DNA of 64,000 nucleotides from assembly GCF_007994985.1 (NCBI RefSeq), contig NZ_VOQF01000001.1, positions 310,001 through 374,000 of the forward strand, written 5' to 3'. The notes beneath the pieces were generated by a model. That model searched no databases. It was not told the origin of the DNA and saw nothing but the letters and a program-made list of their open reading frames with translations. Within the stretch, counting starts at the first letter, position 1, and each line of letters starts with the position of its first letter. This stretch comes from Metabacillus litoralis. Lineage in GTDB: Bacteria; Bacillota; Bacilli; Bacillales; Bacillaceae. The translations under genes and the position numbers were made by a program. Shown here piece by piece: positions 1 to 9,500 of this stretch.

Positions 1-277
1 AGCACCTAACTTTTCACAGACAAACAAGTCTTAACTTTCAAAAGCACTTCTTCTCTGTAATCGTTTTCATTTTATATTTCTATCTTATTTAATTTTCAAA
101 AAATTTAATAGATTATAAAATTAATGCATTTCTTTTGTAATTAAAAAAAGTAAAAAAAGAGGTTGTGATATTCGTGTTTAAGCTAATGATAAACCCGAAT
201 TATTAGGTGATATTCAATTATTTATTCGCTTAATAGTTCGGACTTTTATTTGCTATCATCATAGATTTTTTTAGAAC

Positions 278-410
278 TAGTGGAATGAAGCGGAAAACAC
301 TATGGCACCTAATTAGAATAGAGGAAAGGCTGAGACCTAAGCAGGAGTAGCCGAGGAGACTGGACTTCCTCCCCTGCGAATCTTGTGTCTGCAGAGAAAT
401 GAAACAGATT
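278..410 (+). repeat. GC-rich palindromic dispersed repeat, copy 1 (diverged)
   Basis: The copy begins at AGTGGAATGAAGCGGAAAAC and ends near GAAATGAAACAG. It shares the order of blocks seen in copy 2: a GCGGAA head, GAGGAAAGG/GAGACC middle, CGAGGAG/CTTCCTCC hairpin and a GTGTCTGCAG tail. It is the most diverged of the three tandem copies at the window start. No gene is visible from 1 to 892; the rest of this stretch is AT-rich spacer. Confidence 0.75.
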
Positions 411-545
411 TTTTACTATCTAATAATTTATTAATCAATTGTCTTGTGTTTTCAGTTCCAATATAAAAATAACTCTAAACAGCTAAAAACAATTAACTAA
501 TAAATGAGTTGTTTTTTCTAAGAATATTTCTTTAGAAGCACACTA

Positions 546-673
546 TAGTGGAATGGAGCGGAAGACACTTGACTCCTGCGGGCGCAGAGGAAAGGTCGAG
601 ACCTCGCAGGCGTAGCTGAGGAGGCTTGACTTCCTCCCCGCGGAAAGCAAGTGTCTGCAGCGAAATGAAACGG
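546..673 (+). repeat. GC-rich palindromic dispersed repeat, copy 2 (complete)
   Basis: This is the best-preserved copy. The outer arms AGACACTTG and CAAGTGTCT are inverted, and an inner GAGGAGG...CTTCCTCC hairpin is visible. GC content is far above the flanking sequence. It lies about 268 bp after copy 1, and the spacers following copies 1 and 2 also resemble each other (both carry AGCTAAAAACA and AACTAATAAATGAGT), so this is a tandem duplication of a larger unit. Confidence 0.85.
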
Positions 674-806
674 ATATTTTGCTACCAACATTAACTAACT
701 ATCTCACATTGTCTATTTCCTAATCTAACAATAGCTAAAAACAGTGATAAACAAGTAACTAATAAATGAGTATTTTTTTCAACATTATATCTATATGAAG
801 TAAACC

Positions 807-879
807 ATAGTGGAATGGAGCGAAAGACACTTGACTCCTGCGGGCGCAGAGGAAAGGTCGAGACCTCGCAGGCGTAGCT
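807..879 (+). repeat. GC-rich palindromic dispersed repeat, copy 3 (truncated)
   Basis: It is nearly identical to copy 2 through GGCGTAGCT and then stops abruptly, 14 bp before the end of the response-regulator gene on the other strand. The second half of the palindrome is missing. The array therefore ends by truncation right at the downstream edge of the two-component operon. Confidence 0.8.
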
Positions 880-892
880 TATTGTCCTAGTC

Positions 893-1606
893 TCATTTGA
901 TCTTATTTCTATATTCCATTAACACATCATCATTACCTTCATAAGTGTAATGATATACAGGTCTGCCAATTCCATACATTAACGTTTCTCTTAAAAAACC
1001 AATTTCTGATAAAAATAATAAATACTTTCGAACAGAAACTCGAGATATATTCGTGTACTCTGCAACATCATCAGTAGAAAATGAGATTAATTTTTTAGAT
1101 GTATCAACAATTACATTCAATGTACTTAGTGTTAATCCTTTTGGTAAAGAACGATCTTCTTTTAGTGTCGAGTACTGTGGTTTTAATAATTGATTATCAA
1201 GCATTTGTTGATTTAAAGTATCATTTTTATGAAACAGATCAAATTTTTCTTTATATCTGAGAAGAGCTTGCTTGAACCTCTCAAATTCAAAGGGCTTTAT
1301 TAAATAATCAATCACACCTAATCGTAATGCTGACTGAATTTTATCTACGTCTGAAGCTGCGGTAATTAAGATAACGTCTATGGATAATTCTTTTTCTCTA
1401 ATACTACTAAGCAATTCCAGCCCATTTTGGCCAGGCATATAAACATCCAACAATATTAAGTCAATGCTATCAGATTGCATAACAGTAATAGCTTCTCCCA
1501 CTGTATTGGCGATTTGAACTAAGGAAAAGCCCTCTATCTTACTAAGATATCTCTTGTTAAATTCCGCAACCATCGGATCATCTTCTACAATTAATACGTT
1601 AATCAT
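893..1606 (-). CDS. CitB/DcuR/MalR-type response regulator
   Basis: This 237-residue DNA-binding response regulator pairs with the upstream kinase. The receiver domain covers about residues 3-120, with the acidic pair ED at 8-9, the phospho-acceptor Asp in LILLDVYMPG (about 54) and the conserved Lys in YLIKPFEF (about 104). The C-terminal part (about 160-225) has a winged-helix region (VAEYTNISRVSVRKYL), as in the CitT/DctR/MalR family controlling uptake of di- and tricarboxylates. Its start overlaps the kinase gene by 8 bp, so the two are translationally coupled. No carboxylate transporter is adjacent, so the target is unknown. Family assignment is firm; the specific ligand pathway is not. 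Confidence 0.9.
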   Translation of the reverse strand: MINVLIVEDDPMVAEFNKRYLSKIEGFSLVQIANTVGEAITVMQSDSIDLILLDVYMPGQNGLELLSSIREKELSIDVILITAASDVDKIQSALRLGVIDYLIKPFEFERFKQALLRYKEKFDLFHKNDTLNQQMLDNQLLKPQYSTLKEDRSLPKGLTLSTLNVIVDTSKKLISFSTDDVAEYTNISRVSVRKYLLFLSEIGFLRETLMYGIGRPVYHYTYEGNDDVLMEYRNKIK

Positions 1607-3203
1607 GTTTTTTCACATCTTTCCTTGACACATATTCTACTGCAACCTTAAAGGTTGTTCCCTTTTCACTTGTGATTACGTTAAGTTTTCCATTTAATTT
1701 TTCAATGCTTTGTTTTGTTAAATAAAGTCCAATCCCTCTATTTGTACCTTTTGTTGAAAAACCTTTCTTGAAAATTGAATCCTGGTTCGTTTCTGTGATA
1801 CCAGGCCCTGTATCTGATACTTCTATATGCAACATATCTCCTTCTTCTTTTAGCTTCAATTCTATTTTCTTTTCTTTGCTAGTTGATAGAGCTTCTATTG
1901 CATTATCAATTAAGTTTCCGATAATTGTAATTAACTCTTGGCTACTTTCTATGCTAAGTGGACGAGAAAACTCAGTATCATTAATCACTTTTAATTCTAC
2001 TTTCTCTTCTCTGGCATAGCTTAGTTTACCAAGGATAAATCCAGCTAAAACAGGATCCTTAATAGAATTCGTGACCATTGCCACTTCTTGATTTTGATGA
2101 TCAATAATCTGACGAATAAACGACTTTAATTCATCATAAGCTTCTAACTGAACCATTCCAAAGATCACATGAAGACGATTCATGAATTCATGTGATTGTG
2201 CACGAAGCGTTTCTACGTATGTTTGAATTCCTGTTAATTGATTTGCTAGTTGATTTACTTCTGTTTTATCTCTAAACGTTGAAATCGCACCTACTATTTT
2301 ATTGTTAACAATCAGTGGTTCTCGATTAGCTAAAATGGACATACCTTTTATTAATTGTTCTACATCACGCTCTGATTCTCCAGTTTTAATAACCCGTTCA
2401 ATTGTCGAATTTGACATATAATCTGAAATCTTCATTCCTACAGGGTTCTTCTCCAATCCTGCTTTTTCAAATAAAGCTAGAGCTGATTTATTTACTAATG
2501 TAATCGTTAAATTTTCATCTACAGCTAAAACCCCTTCATGAACAGACTGCAGCATCGTACTTCGCTCTTGAAGCAGCTTTGAGATCGCATACGGTTCTAA
2601 CCCGAATAACATTCTTTTTATATATTTAGCTAATAAAAATGCTCCTAAGATCCCGACTAAAATGCCAAAAACAGAGCCGATGATAATATTCCGATGATTT
2701 TGTGTAAGAGACAATTGAACATCCTCTAAGGAAATACCAACAGCTACAGCTCCAATTTGATTGTCATTTGTATCATAAACTGGTGTAAATGCTCGTAATG
2801 AGTCACCGAGAGTTCCTTTCGACTTAGAAATATATTCTCTACCTTGAAGAACCTCTTTCTCATCTCCACCAACAAACTTCTTCCCTATCAAATTAGGGTT
2901 AGGGTGTGATTGTCGAACTCCCTCCATATTCATTACAACCACAAACATCATATCTGTTATTTCTTGTACTTCTAACGTATAGTCCTGAACTTCCTCTGTA
3001 TTACCTTTTAAAAGCAAATGATCTTTGACAATCTTTGATTCTGCAACTGTTCTTGATACAATTTGTGCCTTTTCCTCTTGATTATCTATAATTCTTTCAC
3101 TCGTTGTAAAATTAATCAATAAATCAGTAATTAACAATGATAACAACACAACTACACAACCAAAAATCGTAATAATGAAACTTAAACTAAATGGTCTTTT
3201 CAA
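1599..3203 (-). CDS. CitA/DcuS-type sensor histidine kinase
   Basis: This membrane kinase of about 534 residues shows, in order: a first transmembrane segment, an extracytoplasmic PAS-like (sCache) sensor containing SHPNPNLIGK and a GRE-Y-SKSKGTLG stretch, a second transmembrane segment, a cytoplasmic PAS domain, a phospho-acceptor region (QSHEFMNRLHVIFGM) and a HATPase domain (NLIDNAIEAL, DTGPGI, GIGLYLTK). This is the layout of citrate/C4-dicarboxylate/malate sensors. I chose a TTG start because GAGGTGA lies just upstream of it; an in-frame ATG at 3224 has no ribosome binding site. It is co-transcribed with the following regulator. The ligand is probably a small carboxylate, by family only. 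Confidence 0.88.
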   Translation of the reverse strand: MKRPFSLSFIITIFGCVVVLLSLLITDLLINFTTSERIIDNQEEKAQIVSRTVAESKIVKDHLLLKGNTEEVQDYTLEVQEITDMMFVVVMNMEGVRQSHPNPNLIGKKFVGGDEKEVLQGREYISKSKGTLGDSLRAFTPVYDTNDNQIGAVAVGISLEDVQLSLTQNHRNIIIGSVFGILVGILGAFLLAKYIKRMLFGLEPYAISKLLQERSTMLQSVHEGVLAVDENLTITLVNKSALALFEKAGLEKNPVGMKISDYMSNSTIERVIKTGESERDVEQLIKGMSILANREPLIVNNKIVGAISTFRDKTEVNQLANQLTGIQTYVETLRAQSHEFMNRLHVIFGMVQLEAYDELKSFIRQIIDHQNQEVAMVTNSIKDPVLAGFILGKLSYAREEKVELKVINDTEFSRPLSIESSQELITIIGNLIDNAIEALSTSKEKKIELKLKEEGDMLHIEVSDTGPGITETNQDSIFKKGFSTKGTNRGIGLYLTKQSIEKLNGKLNVITSEKGTTFKVAVEYVSRKDVKKHD

Positions 3204-3377
3204 CAAAAAAATCACCTCATTCATATCAAGGATTATAGCAGAAGTTGAGGATTTATGGTTTTTTATCAGATAGATTCATACAATCACTTTGTTCGTTGAT
3301 TATGCTCATAAACACTGTTTATCTTTACAAATTCTTGTGAAAGATAGTAAAAATATCACAGTTGGAGAGGATTAACT

Positions 3378-4169
3378 ATGTTAAACAATCATAACCTTAA
3401 AGAAAAAGTAGCAGTCATTACAGGTGCAGGCTCAGGAATAGGACGTGCAGCTGCACTTCGCTTAGTGAGCGAAGGAGCAAATGTATGTTTGCTAGACATT
3501 CATGAAAATGATTTGAATACGGTAAAAAAGCAAATTGAGCAAGAAGGAGGCAATAGTATTGCTCAAAAATGTGATATTACTTCACCAACAGAAATACAAA
3601 AAGGAATGAAAGCTGCAAAAAACCATTGGGGAAAAATTGATATTGTGTTTGCTAATGCTGGGATAGCTGGTGAATTATCTCCGATAGAAACGATGGAAGA
3701 AAATGATTGGGACAAAACTATTAACACCAATCTAAGAGGTACTTTTTTAACGGTTAAATATGCCATTCCTTACATGAAAGATCATGGAGGTAGCATTATT
3801 ATCACAAGCTCTGTTAGTGGAAGTCGCATTTTCTCCCAAGCCGGATTTAGTGCATATAGTACCTCAAAAGCTGGACAGCTTGCATTTATGAAAATGGCTG
3901 CATTAGAATTAGCCAACTATAAAATTCGTGTGAATGCGATTTGTCCTGGTGCAATAAAAACAAACATCCAACAGTCAATCCATCACTCATCTGATGTCAA
4001 GAATATTGAAATTCCTATCGTTTTTCCAAAAGGAGATCAACCTCTTGAACATGGACCAGGAACATCAGAGCAAGTTGCTCATTTAGTTACCTTTTTAGCA
4101 TCTGACTTATCTTCACATATAACAGGAACAGAAATTTTTATTGATGGTGCAGAATCTTTACTGAAATAA
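3378..4169 (+). CDS. SDR-family NAD(P)-dependent oxidoreductase
   Basis: This is a classical short-chain dehydrogenase/reductase of 263 residues. The cofactor-binding TGAGSGIGR motif is near residue 16, the NAG motif (FANAGIAG) near 93, the catalytic Ser in ITSSVSG near 145 and the YxxxK pair in AYSTSKAG near 158-162. GAEIFIDGA-like C-terminal residues (TEIFIDGAE) are typical of the glucose/3-oxoacyl-reductase branch. An Asp at the end of beta-2 (LLDIHEND) favours NAD over NADP. GGAGAGG precedes the ATG. It is monocistronic, followed by a hairpin. The substrate cannot be told from sequence. Confidence 0.92.
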   Translation: MLNNHNLKEKVAVITGAGSGIGRAAALRLVSEGANVCLLDIHENDLNTVKKQIEQEGGNSIAQKCDITSPTEIQKGMKAAKNHWGKIDIVFANAGIAGELSPIETMEENDWDKTINTNLRGTFLTVKYAIPYMKDHGGSIIITSSVSGSRIFSQAGFSAYSTSKAGQLAFMKMAALELANYKIRVNAICPGAIKTNIQQSIHHSSDVKNIEIPIVFPKGDQPLEHGPGTSEQVAHLVTFLASDLSSHITGTEIFIDGAESLLK

Positions 4170-4247
4170 AAAATGTTTACTTTGGTTGTATATGATTTTG
4201 TTGTGAAGTACAAAACCATTTAATTTACTAGTGGGATCAAACTCTCC

Positions 4248-4294
4248 ATCAAAGAAACACTCCACGAGTAAAAACTCGGAAGTGTTTCTTTGAT
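4248..4294 (+). terminator. Hairpin downstream of the SDR gene
   Basis: ATCAAAGAAACACT pairs with AAGTGTTTCTTTGAT around a short loop. There is only a weak T run after it, so it may be a processing or transcription-ending structure rather than a textbook terminator. Confidence 0.5.
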
Positions 4295-4370
4295 TGTACT
4301 AAACAATATTAGGCAAATAAGATTCCAACATAACATTCTTCATTTTGGAGATTAAAATAACTCCCTAGCA

Positions 4371-4399
4371 TTGCATTTTTTATAAATAGTAGGAATAAT
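4371..4399 (+). promoter_or_regulatory. Possible SigA promoter of the PHP phosphatase gene
   Basis: TTGCAT is followed after 17 bp by AATAAT, about 33 bp before the start codon of the histidinol-phosphatase-like gene. It is a moderate match to the vegetative consensus. Confidence 0.4.
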
Positions 4400-4431
4400 A
4401 GATTAATAACCTACACTTAGGGAGGCATATT

Positions 4432-5223
4432 ATGTATCTAATGGATTACCATCATCATACAAATCATTCTTTTGACTCAAAAGCTATTATGGAAGAGGTT
4501 TGTATGAAGGCGATCGAAAAGCAAATAAAAGAAATTTGCTTTACCGAGCATTTCTCTGTTAATCACCTAGCTCCGACATATGGGCACATGGATTTTGAAA
4601 AATACTTGAAGGATATAAACGATTGCAAAGATAAATTTCAAGATTACTTAACAATAAAAGCTGGTATTGAACTTTGTGAACCACATCTTTTAATGGAAAA
4701 ATATAATGAAACTCTTCAACCACTTAACTTAGATTTCATTTTAGGATCAATTCATAATATAAATAACCAAAAATTACGATTGGTTCTCAAAGAACATGAG
4801 CAGCATGCGTATCAGCTTTATTTTGAAGAGCTTTACAAGATGGTGTGCCTAGCTGATATCGATGTTATTGCTCACTTAGATTTGATGAAGCGATATGCAT
4901 TTAAAGAATATGGTAGCTATCAAATAGACGATCATCTTGAAATAATCGAACAGATTTTGAAGAAAGCCATTGACAGAAATATTGGAATTGAGATAAATAC
5001 ATCAGGTCTTAGCTGGGATTTTAACACACCACTACCTTCTATAGAAATAATTAAATTATATAGAAATTTAGGCGGTGAAATCTTAACAATCGGGTCAGAT
5101 TCTCACAAAGCTACCTCTGTTGGATCTTATCTTGATACTGCTTATGAAATGGCAAAAGAATGTGGATTTAACTATATTTATTCTTTCGAAAAAAGAGAAG
5201 CTAAACCAATAAAATTAGTTTGA
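4432..5223 (+). CDS. PHP-family histidinol phosphatase (HisJ-like)
   Basis: This 263-residue protein has the PHP fold that binds three metal ions. Metal ligands are visible as DYHHHTNHS at the N-terminus, TEHFS near 39, GIELCEPH near 82, GSIHNI near 103, AHLDLMKRY near 145 and GSDSHKA near 223. Length and motif order match HisJ/HisK-type histidinol-phosphatases, which hydrolyse L-histidinol phosphate in histidine synthesis. No other his genes are nearby, as is common for this family. A GGGAGG site precedes the ATG. Other phosphoesters are possible substrates. Confidence 0.85.
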   Translation: MYLMDYHHHTNHSFDSKAIMEEVCMKAIEKQIKEICFTEHFSVNHLAPTYGHMDFEKYLKDINDCKDKFQDYLTIKAGIELCEPHLLMEKYNETLQPLNLDFILGSIHNINNQKLRLVLKEHEQHAYQLYFEELYKMVCLADIDVIAHLDLMKRYAFKEYGSYQIDDHLEIIEQILKKAIDRNIGIEINTSGLSWDFNTPLPSIEIIKLYRNLGGEILTIGSDSHKATSVGSYLDTAYEMAKECGFNYIYSFEKREAKPIKLV

Positions 5224-5267
5224 TGAGTTTAACTCTTGAAGCATTTTTTATCAGCTATTAGTAAAAA

Positions 5268-5320
5268 TAAAAACCCATCCCAAACATCGCTATAACAACG
5301 TTTGGGATGGGTTCTGTTTT
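5268..5320. terminator. Bidirectional terminator between convergent genes
   Basis: AACCCATCCCAAAC and GTTTGGGATGGGTT form a perfect 14-bp stem. T runs on both sides (CTGTTTT on the plus strand, TTTTTATTTT on the minus strand) allow use by both the PHP phosphatase gene and the MazG-like gene. Confidence 0.88.
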
Positions 5321-5350
5321 GTTACTTATATAGCTTTTTTATATCTTTTT

Positions 5351-5734
5351 CTATTTATTCACCAAGCCAACATCTTTATTTTTTCTTTTTTTAACTTCGT
5401 CCATTTTATTATAAAAACTATCCTCTAAATCGATCTCAAAATAATTAGCAAACTTAGTCATATACGCTAAACAATCAGCTAATTCTTTTCCTAAATCTTC
5501 TTTAATAGAAGCTTTCGCCATCTCAAATGCTTTATCTTCATCTATACCATTATTTATAGCTGTATTTGTATTATTAAATGCTTTACGTAGTTCCTCTGCT
5601 ATTTCCGCGACCTCCGTTGTTAATAACATATAATTATTTAATAAAGAAGCTTTCGTTCTCTCATAATCATCTGTTTTAATTTGCCAATTCATTTCATCTT
5701 GAAATTGTTTAGAGTACTCTTGAAGCTTTTTCAC
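5351..5734 (-). CDS. MazG-like nucleotide pyrophosphohydrolase family protein
   Basis: This 127-residue all-helical protein has the two-part MazG metal-binding signature: TTEVAEIAEELRK near residues 39-51 and GKELADCLAYM near 83-93, an EExxE...ExxD arrangement for Mg-dependent hydrolysis of nucleoside triphosphates. A GTG start follows GGTGGTG. It lies 64 bp downstream of the winged-helix/helicase pair in the same orientation and may be expressed with them. House-cleaning or (p)ppGpp-related roles are known for the family; the substrate here is inferred only. Confidence 0.75.
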   Translation of the reverse strand: MKKLQEYSKQFQDEMNWQIKTDDYERTKASLLNNYMLLTTEVAEIAEELRKAFNNTNTAINNGIDEDKAFEMAKASIKEDLGKELADCLAYMTKFANYFEIDLEDSFYNKMDEVKKRKNKDVGLVNK

Positions 5735-5798
5735 GTGCCTGTCACCACCCGGTTTTTGTTGAATTTTGTCAGAAGTTCAAACTAAGAGAAATATACTT

Positions 5799-6572
5799 TT
5801 ACTTAGCAATTTCCTCTAGCTCTTCTGCTTTCCATTTTTCCCTCCATTCGACCATTTCCTTGTCTTCAATTTCTTTTTCTAGCTGCTCATCCCAGCGTTG
5901 TAGCTCTGTATTCCATACTCGTGCAAAGAATATGTCTTGTTCTTTATTGTACAATTGAAATTCTACGCAAGGTATGTGTTCAACTTTTTGCTCGGAGAAA
6001 TTGGTCAAAACAGCCACTTCTGTTTGAAAGCCATCTTCTTCTATCACTTCTTCCTTTTCTTTTAGCACGTCTAATAATCTCGCTTCGGTCATTTTCTCCG
6101 AAGCTTCTTGCTTTGCATAACGGAAATCTGGAAAATCTCCAGTGGTTTCAATAGTTGCTGAGGTTTCAGGCCAAAACTCATCATGAGTGACACTGTATGA
6201 AACAGTTGTTGATTCTTCATCCATTTCTTCTGCAATGATTCCATCCTTAAGCTGTTTTTGGCCTTTTAATGTTAATCTATAAACCTGCTTTTCTAGTTTA
6301 ATCAAGCCCATCCTCTGCATTTTCTTTAGTAAATCTTCAATAAACAGCTCTTCTACTAAAAGTAGTTCAGACAAATTAGCTGCTCGTCGGATTTCAGCTT
6401 GCTCAAAAGTGTGCAGCATCATTTTCATAAGAATGTCCATTTTAGATCTTTTTTCTCGCTTAAATGTTACATCATATGTGATGAGGGGTAAATGCCAGGT
6501 AACTGAGTTTTTTATAGTATTAGCTGGGTTTTCAAGTAAGGTCTTTTCCAGGTGCTTTTTTAATTTATTCAT
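5799..6572 (-). CDS. Winged-helix-like protein coupled to the SF1 helicase
   Basis: I do not recognise a named family. The protein is 257 residues and acidic, with a predicted winged-helix-like stretch around residues 45-110 (KMDILMKMMLHTFEQAEI, then SELLLVEELFIEDLLKKM and LTLKGQKQLKDG). The C-terminal half is rich in Glu and ends in a charged helix. There is no signal peptide or transmembrane segment. Its ATG overlaps the stop of the helicase gene by 4 bp (ATGA), with AGAGGTGA upstream, so the two are translationally coupled. It is probably a partner or regulator of the helicase (inference). Confidence 0.7.
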   Translation of the reverse strand: MNKLKKHLEKTLLENPANTIKNSVTWHLPLITYDVTFKREKRSKMDILMKMMLHTFEQAEIRRAANLSELLLVEELFIEDLLKKMQRMGLIKLEKQVYRLTLKGQKQLKDGIIAEEMDEESTTVSYSVTHDEFWPETSATIETTGDFPDFRYAKQEASEKMTEARLLDVLKEKEEVIEEDGFQTEVAVLTNFSEQKVEHIPCVEFQLYNKEQDIFFARVWNTELQRWDEQLEKEIEDKEMVEWREKWKAEELEEIAK

Positions 6573-9500
6573 GATAAACTCACCTCTTTAAGTGTTCGTA
6601 GTCCATCTTGTTTTTTTGCCGCTTCTAATACATGGTTATACATCAATCTAGTATCTCGATGCTTTGTAGACTCGGTAAACATCTTTGTACTGCCAATCAG
6701 CACAAGTAGCTCTCTTGCTCTTGATAAAGCAACATTTAATCTGCGATAATCTTTAGCAAAGCCTATATCATCTTTTTTATTATCATGATTTCGCACCATA
6801 CTTAACAAAATCACATCCATTTCCATCCCTTGAAATCTGTCAACTGTACCTGTGCGCACTGTTAAATTTGTTAAGCGCAGCTCCTGAGAAATCATCCGAT
6901 CAATTCTCTTTACTTGTTCACCGTAAAAGCTTATAACACCAATGCTTTTCTTTTCTTCAGCATTCATTCTTCCCGCTTGCTTTGCTTCTCTTACCGCCTC
7001 ATCTACTTCCTTGAGTAGTTCACCAATCTTAATTAATTCAGCAGGGTTATAGAGACTTTTTCCACCCTTCATTCTTTCTTCAAAAAACGAAGGTTCGTTA
7101 GGTATATCCAGCCATAGTAAATGATTTCCCCTCTTAATTAATGGCGATTCAAGACGATGATCTCGGTCTTTATCAGAATCTACTAACCCACATTGAAGTT
7201 GTTCATTTTCTTGCTCATAAAACTGAGATATCGTGGTCATAATGTTTTCATGCATACGATATTGTATCGCTAGCATCGTTTTATTGTTATTTGGTAGATT
7301 TTTAAACAAACGTTCAAATAACGACTCTTTTAACAGATTTTTCAATTCTGCTTTTCCTTCAAAGTCACTACTATCTTCAGCCATTTCCTGTAAAGTCTCC
7401 TCTAACGTATCATTTCCTAAAAGAGGTGGAAGCTGGTGATGATCACCAACTAAAATAATTTTCTTTCCCTTAAGCATTGGTAAAAGTAGCTCAGGTGGAG
7501 TTGCTTTTGATACTTCATCGATGATGACAACATCAAAGATTGGAAAGCTTTCAATAAAATCTTTACGTGCAGAAGCTACACATGTTGTTCCTATCACATT
7601 TGAATGCTTCACATAAAGCTTTCGAATTTCGTTTAAATCATGGTCATTAGCATCTTTTAACATGGATAGCCACTTGCCTTGGATAGATTGAAATAAAGGA
7701 AGCTTCTGCTTTTCTTGTTTTAAAGATTCTCGTTTAAAAGAAACACTTGCTAAACTTTTTAAAACATTTTCGTGCTCTTTTTCAGGTTCAGTTGAAAGTA
7801 TTTCCTCTAAAGGTGTTCTTTCTTTTTCCCTATTAGTAAGGCTATTCTTCAATTCTAGTAATTTAGCTTGAATTTCTGTTTCATTTTTCTCTGCTTCTTG
7901 CATATCTAATACTTTTTTCTCTTGTGTTTGTTGATTTTGTTCAACGCGAAGCTTTGTTATATCATATTGCTCTTTCTTCTTTTGTAGCTCTAGTGCTTTT
8001 GTTTCGTTTTGTTGAAGAAGCTCTTTTGCATTTGGAATGATTTCTGCTGTTTCGCTCATTTTCTTTTGCTCTATTTTTAGAGAAGAAAGCTTTGTGTTTT
8101 GCTCGTCCATCACACTTTTCCACTTTTGATGTGTTTGTTTAGTTTCAATTAATCGATCCTGAAGCTGTTGTATTAGTTCCTGCTTCAGCTTTTGAAGTAA
8201 TTGCTGTGCTAATTTTATATAAAAATCATATGATTTTAGCTGTTCAGCGCTTTTCCAAACAAATAGTCTTCTACTATATAAACCCTCCAAAATGATCCCA
8301 AGTCTTTGTGGAAGGATGTTAAGGTTTTCTTTTAAATCAATTCTCAAAGACTCTAAAAACTGATCAATTTCAGCAGCTGAAGTTGAAACTGCTTTCACAT
8401 TCTTCACTCTTTGTTGTATTTGATTTATTGTGATATTTTGGCGCTGTAAAAGCTTTTCAACATGTGTAATCGCACGATTTAACGTATCATTATAGGTTTT
8501 TAGCTTTTCAATTTTACTTATTTTTCCACGGATATTATCAATTTCTTCAATACAAAGTTGAACTTGTTGAGTTCGATTCATATTTTGTTCTAAAATAATC
8601 CATTTTAAGTTATCAACTTTTTTAACGCTTGTTATTCTTTCAATTACTGCATCAATCTTTTTCATTACTTCTTTTGAGTTCCCAAATTCAGATGTTACTT
8701 GTTTGATCGTTTGCATTTTTTCTGAAATTTCGTCTTCAAGATTTTGCAGTGTGACACTTTTTCGCAATTTCACTATTTCTCGCTGAATATCATCGCTTTC
8801 TTTTTCTATCAAGCTACTATCCTGTTCTTTAGCTAAATACATTTCATCTTTTTCAATAGAGTCAGTAAGAGATTGTATTGATTTTTTAAGTTCCTGGAAA
8901 TAGTTCTGCACACGCTCTTTGTGCTGTTCAACATCTTGTATGTCACTTTGAAGCTTATCAATGATAGATAGTAATTCGTTATATTGTTCAGTAGCTTTCT
9001 CTTTTGTTTCCAGCTCTTCTTCTATATTTTTTAGAGCTTGCTCTAGACGCTCTTGTTCTCTTTCATTTGCTGCCGCTTCTTCCTCGATATCAATTTCTCG
9101 TTGTTTACGAGTTTCAAATTGAGTTGAAACTTCCTGTAGTGTGTGTTCTTTCCAGTATTGTCCAACATTTTCTTCTATGAACTTCTTACCTTCTTCTTCG
9201 ATACTTTCTGTACGTCCGACACGAAGAATTCTGATATCTTTGTTTACTAATAACCGACCTAATGCATTGTCAACAGCCAAATTTGACTGTGAAGCCACCA
9301 GTGTTCTTAATCCGGCCCTTGCATTTTGCAAACAAATCTCAGAAATTACTGTTGTTTTCCCTGTACCAGGAGGTCCTTGAATAACATATAGATCTTCTGC
9401 AGACATAGCTCCAATGACCGCTTCTTGCTGAAAATCATTCAAACGATTATGAAATTGAAGATTTTCTTTTCTCTTCACTTCTTTCACAGGTGGTTTGTTT

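Noticed and set aside
4300-4431. T-box leader before the histidinol-phosphatase-like gene
   Set aside because: No specifier stem or T-box sequence is visible in the 130-bp leader; only a plain promoter candidate.
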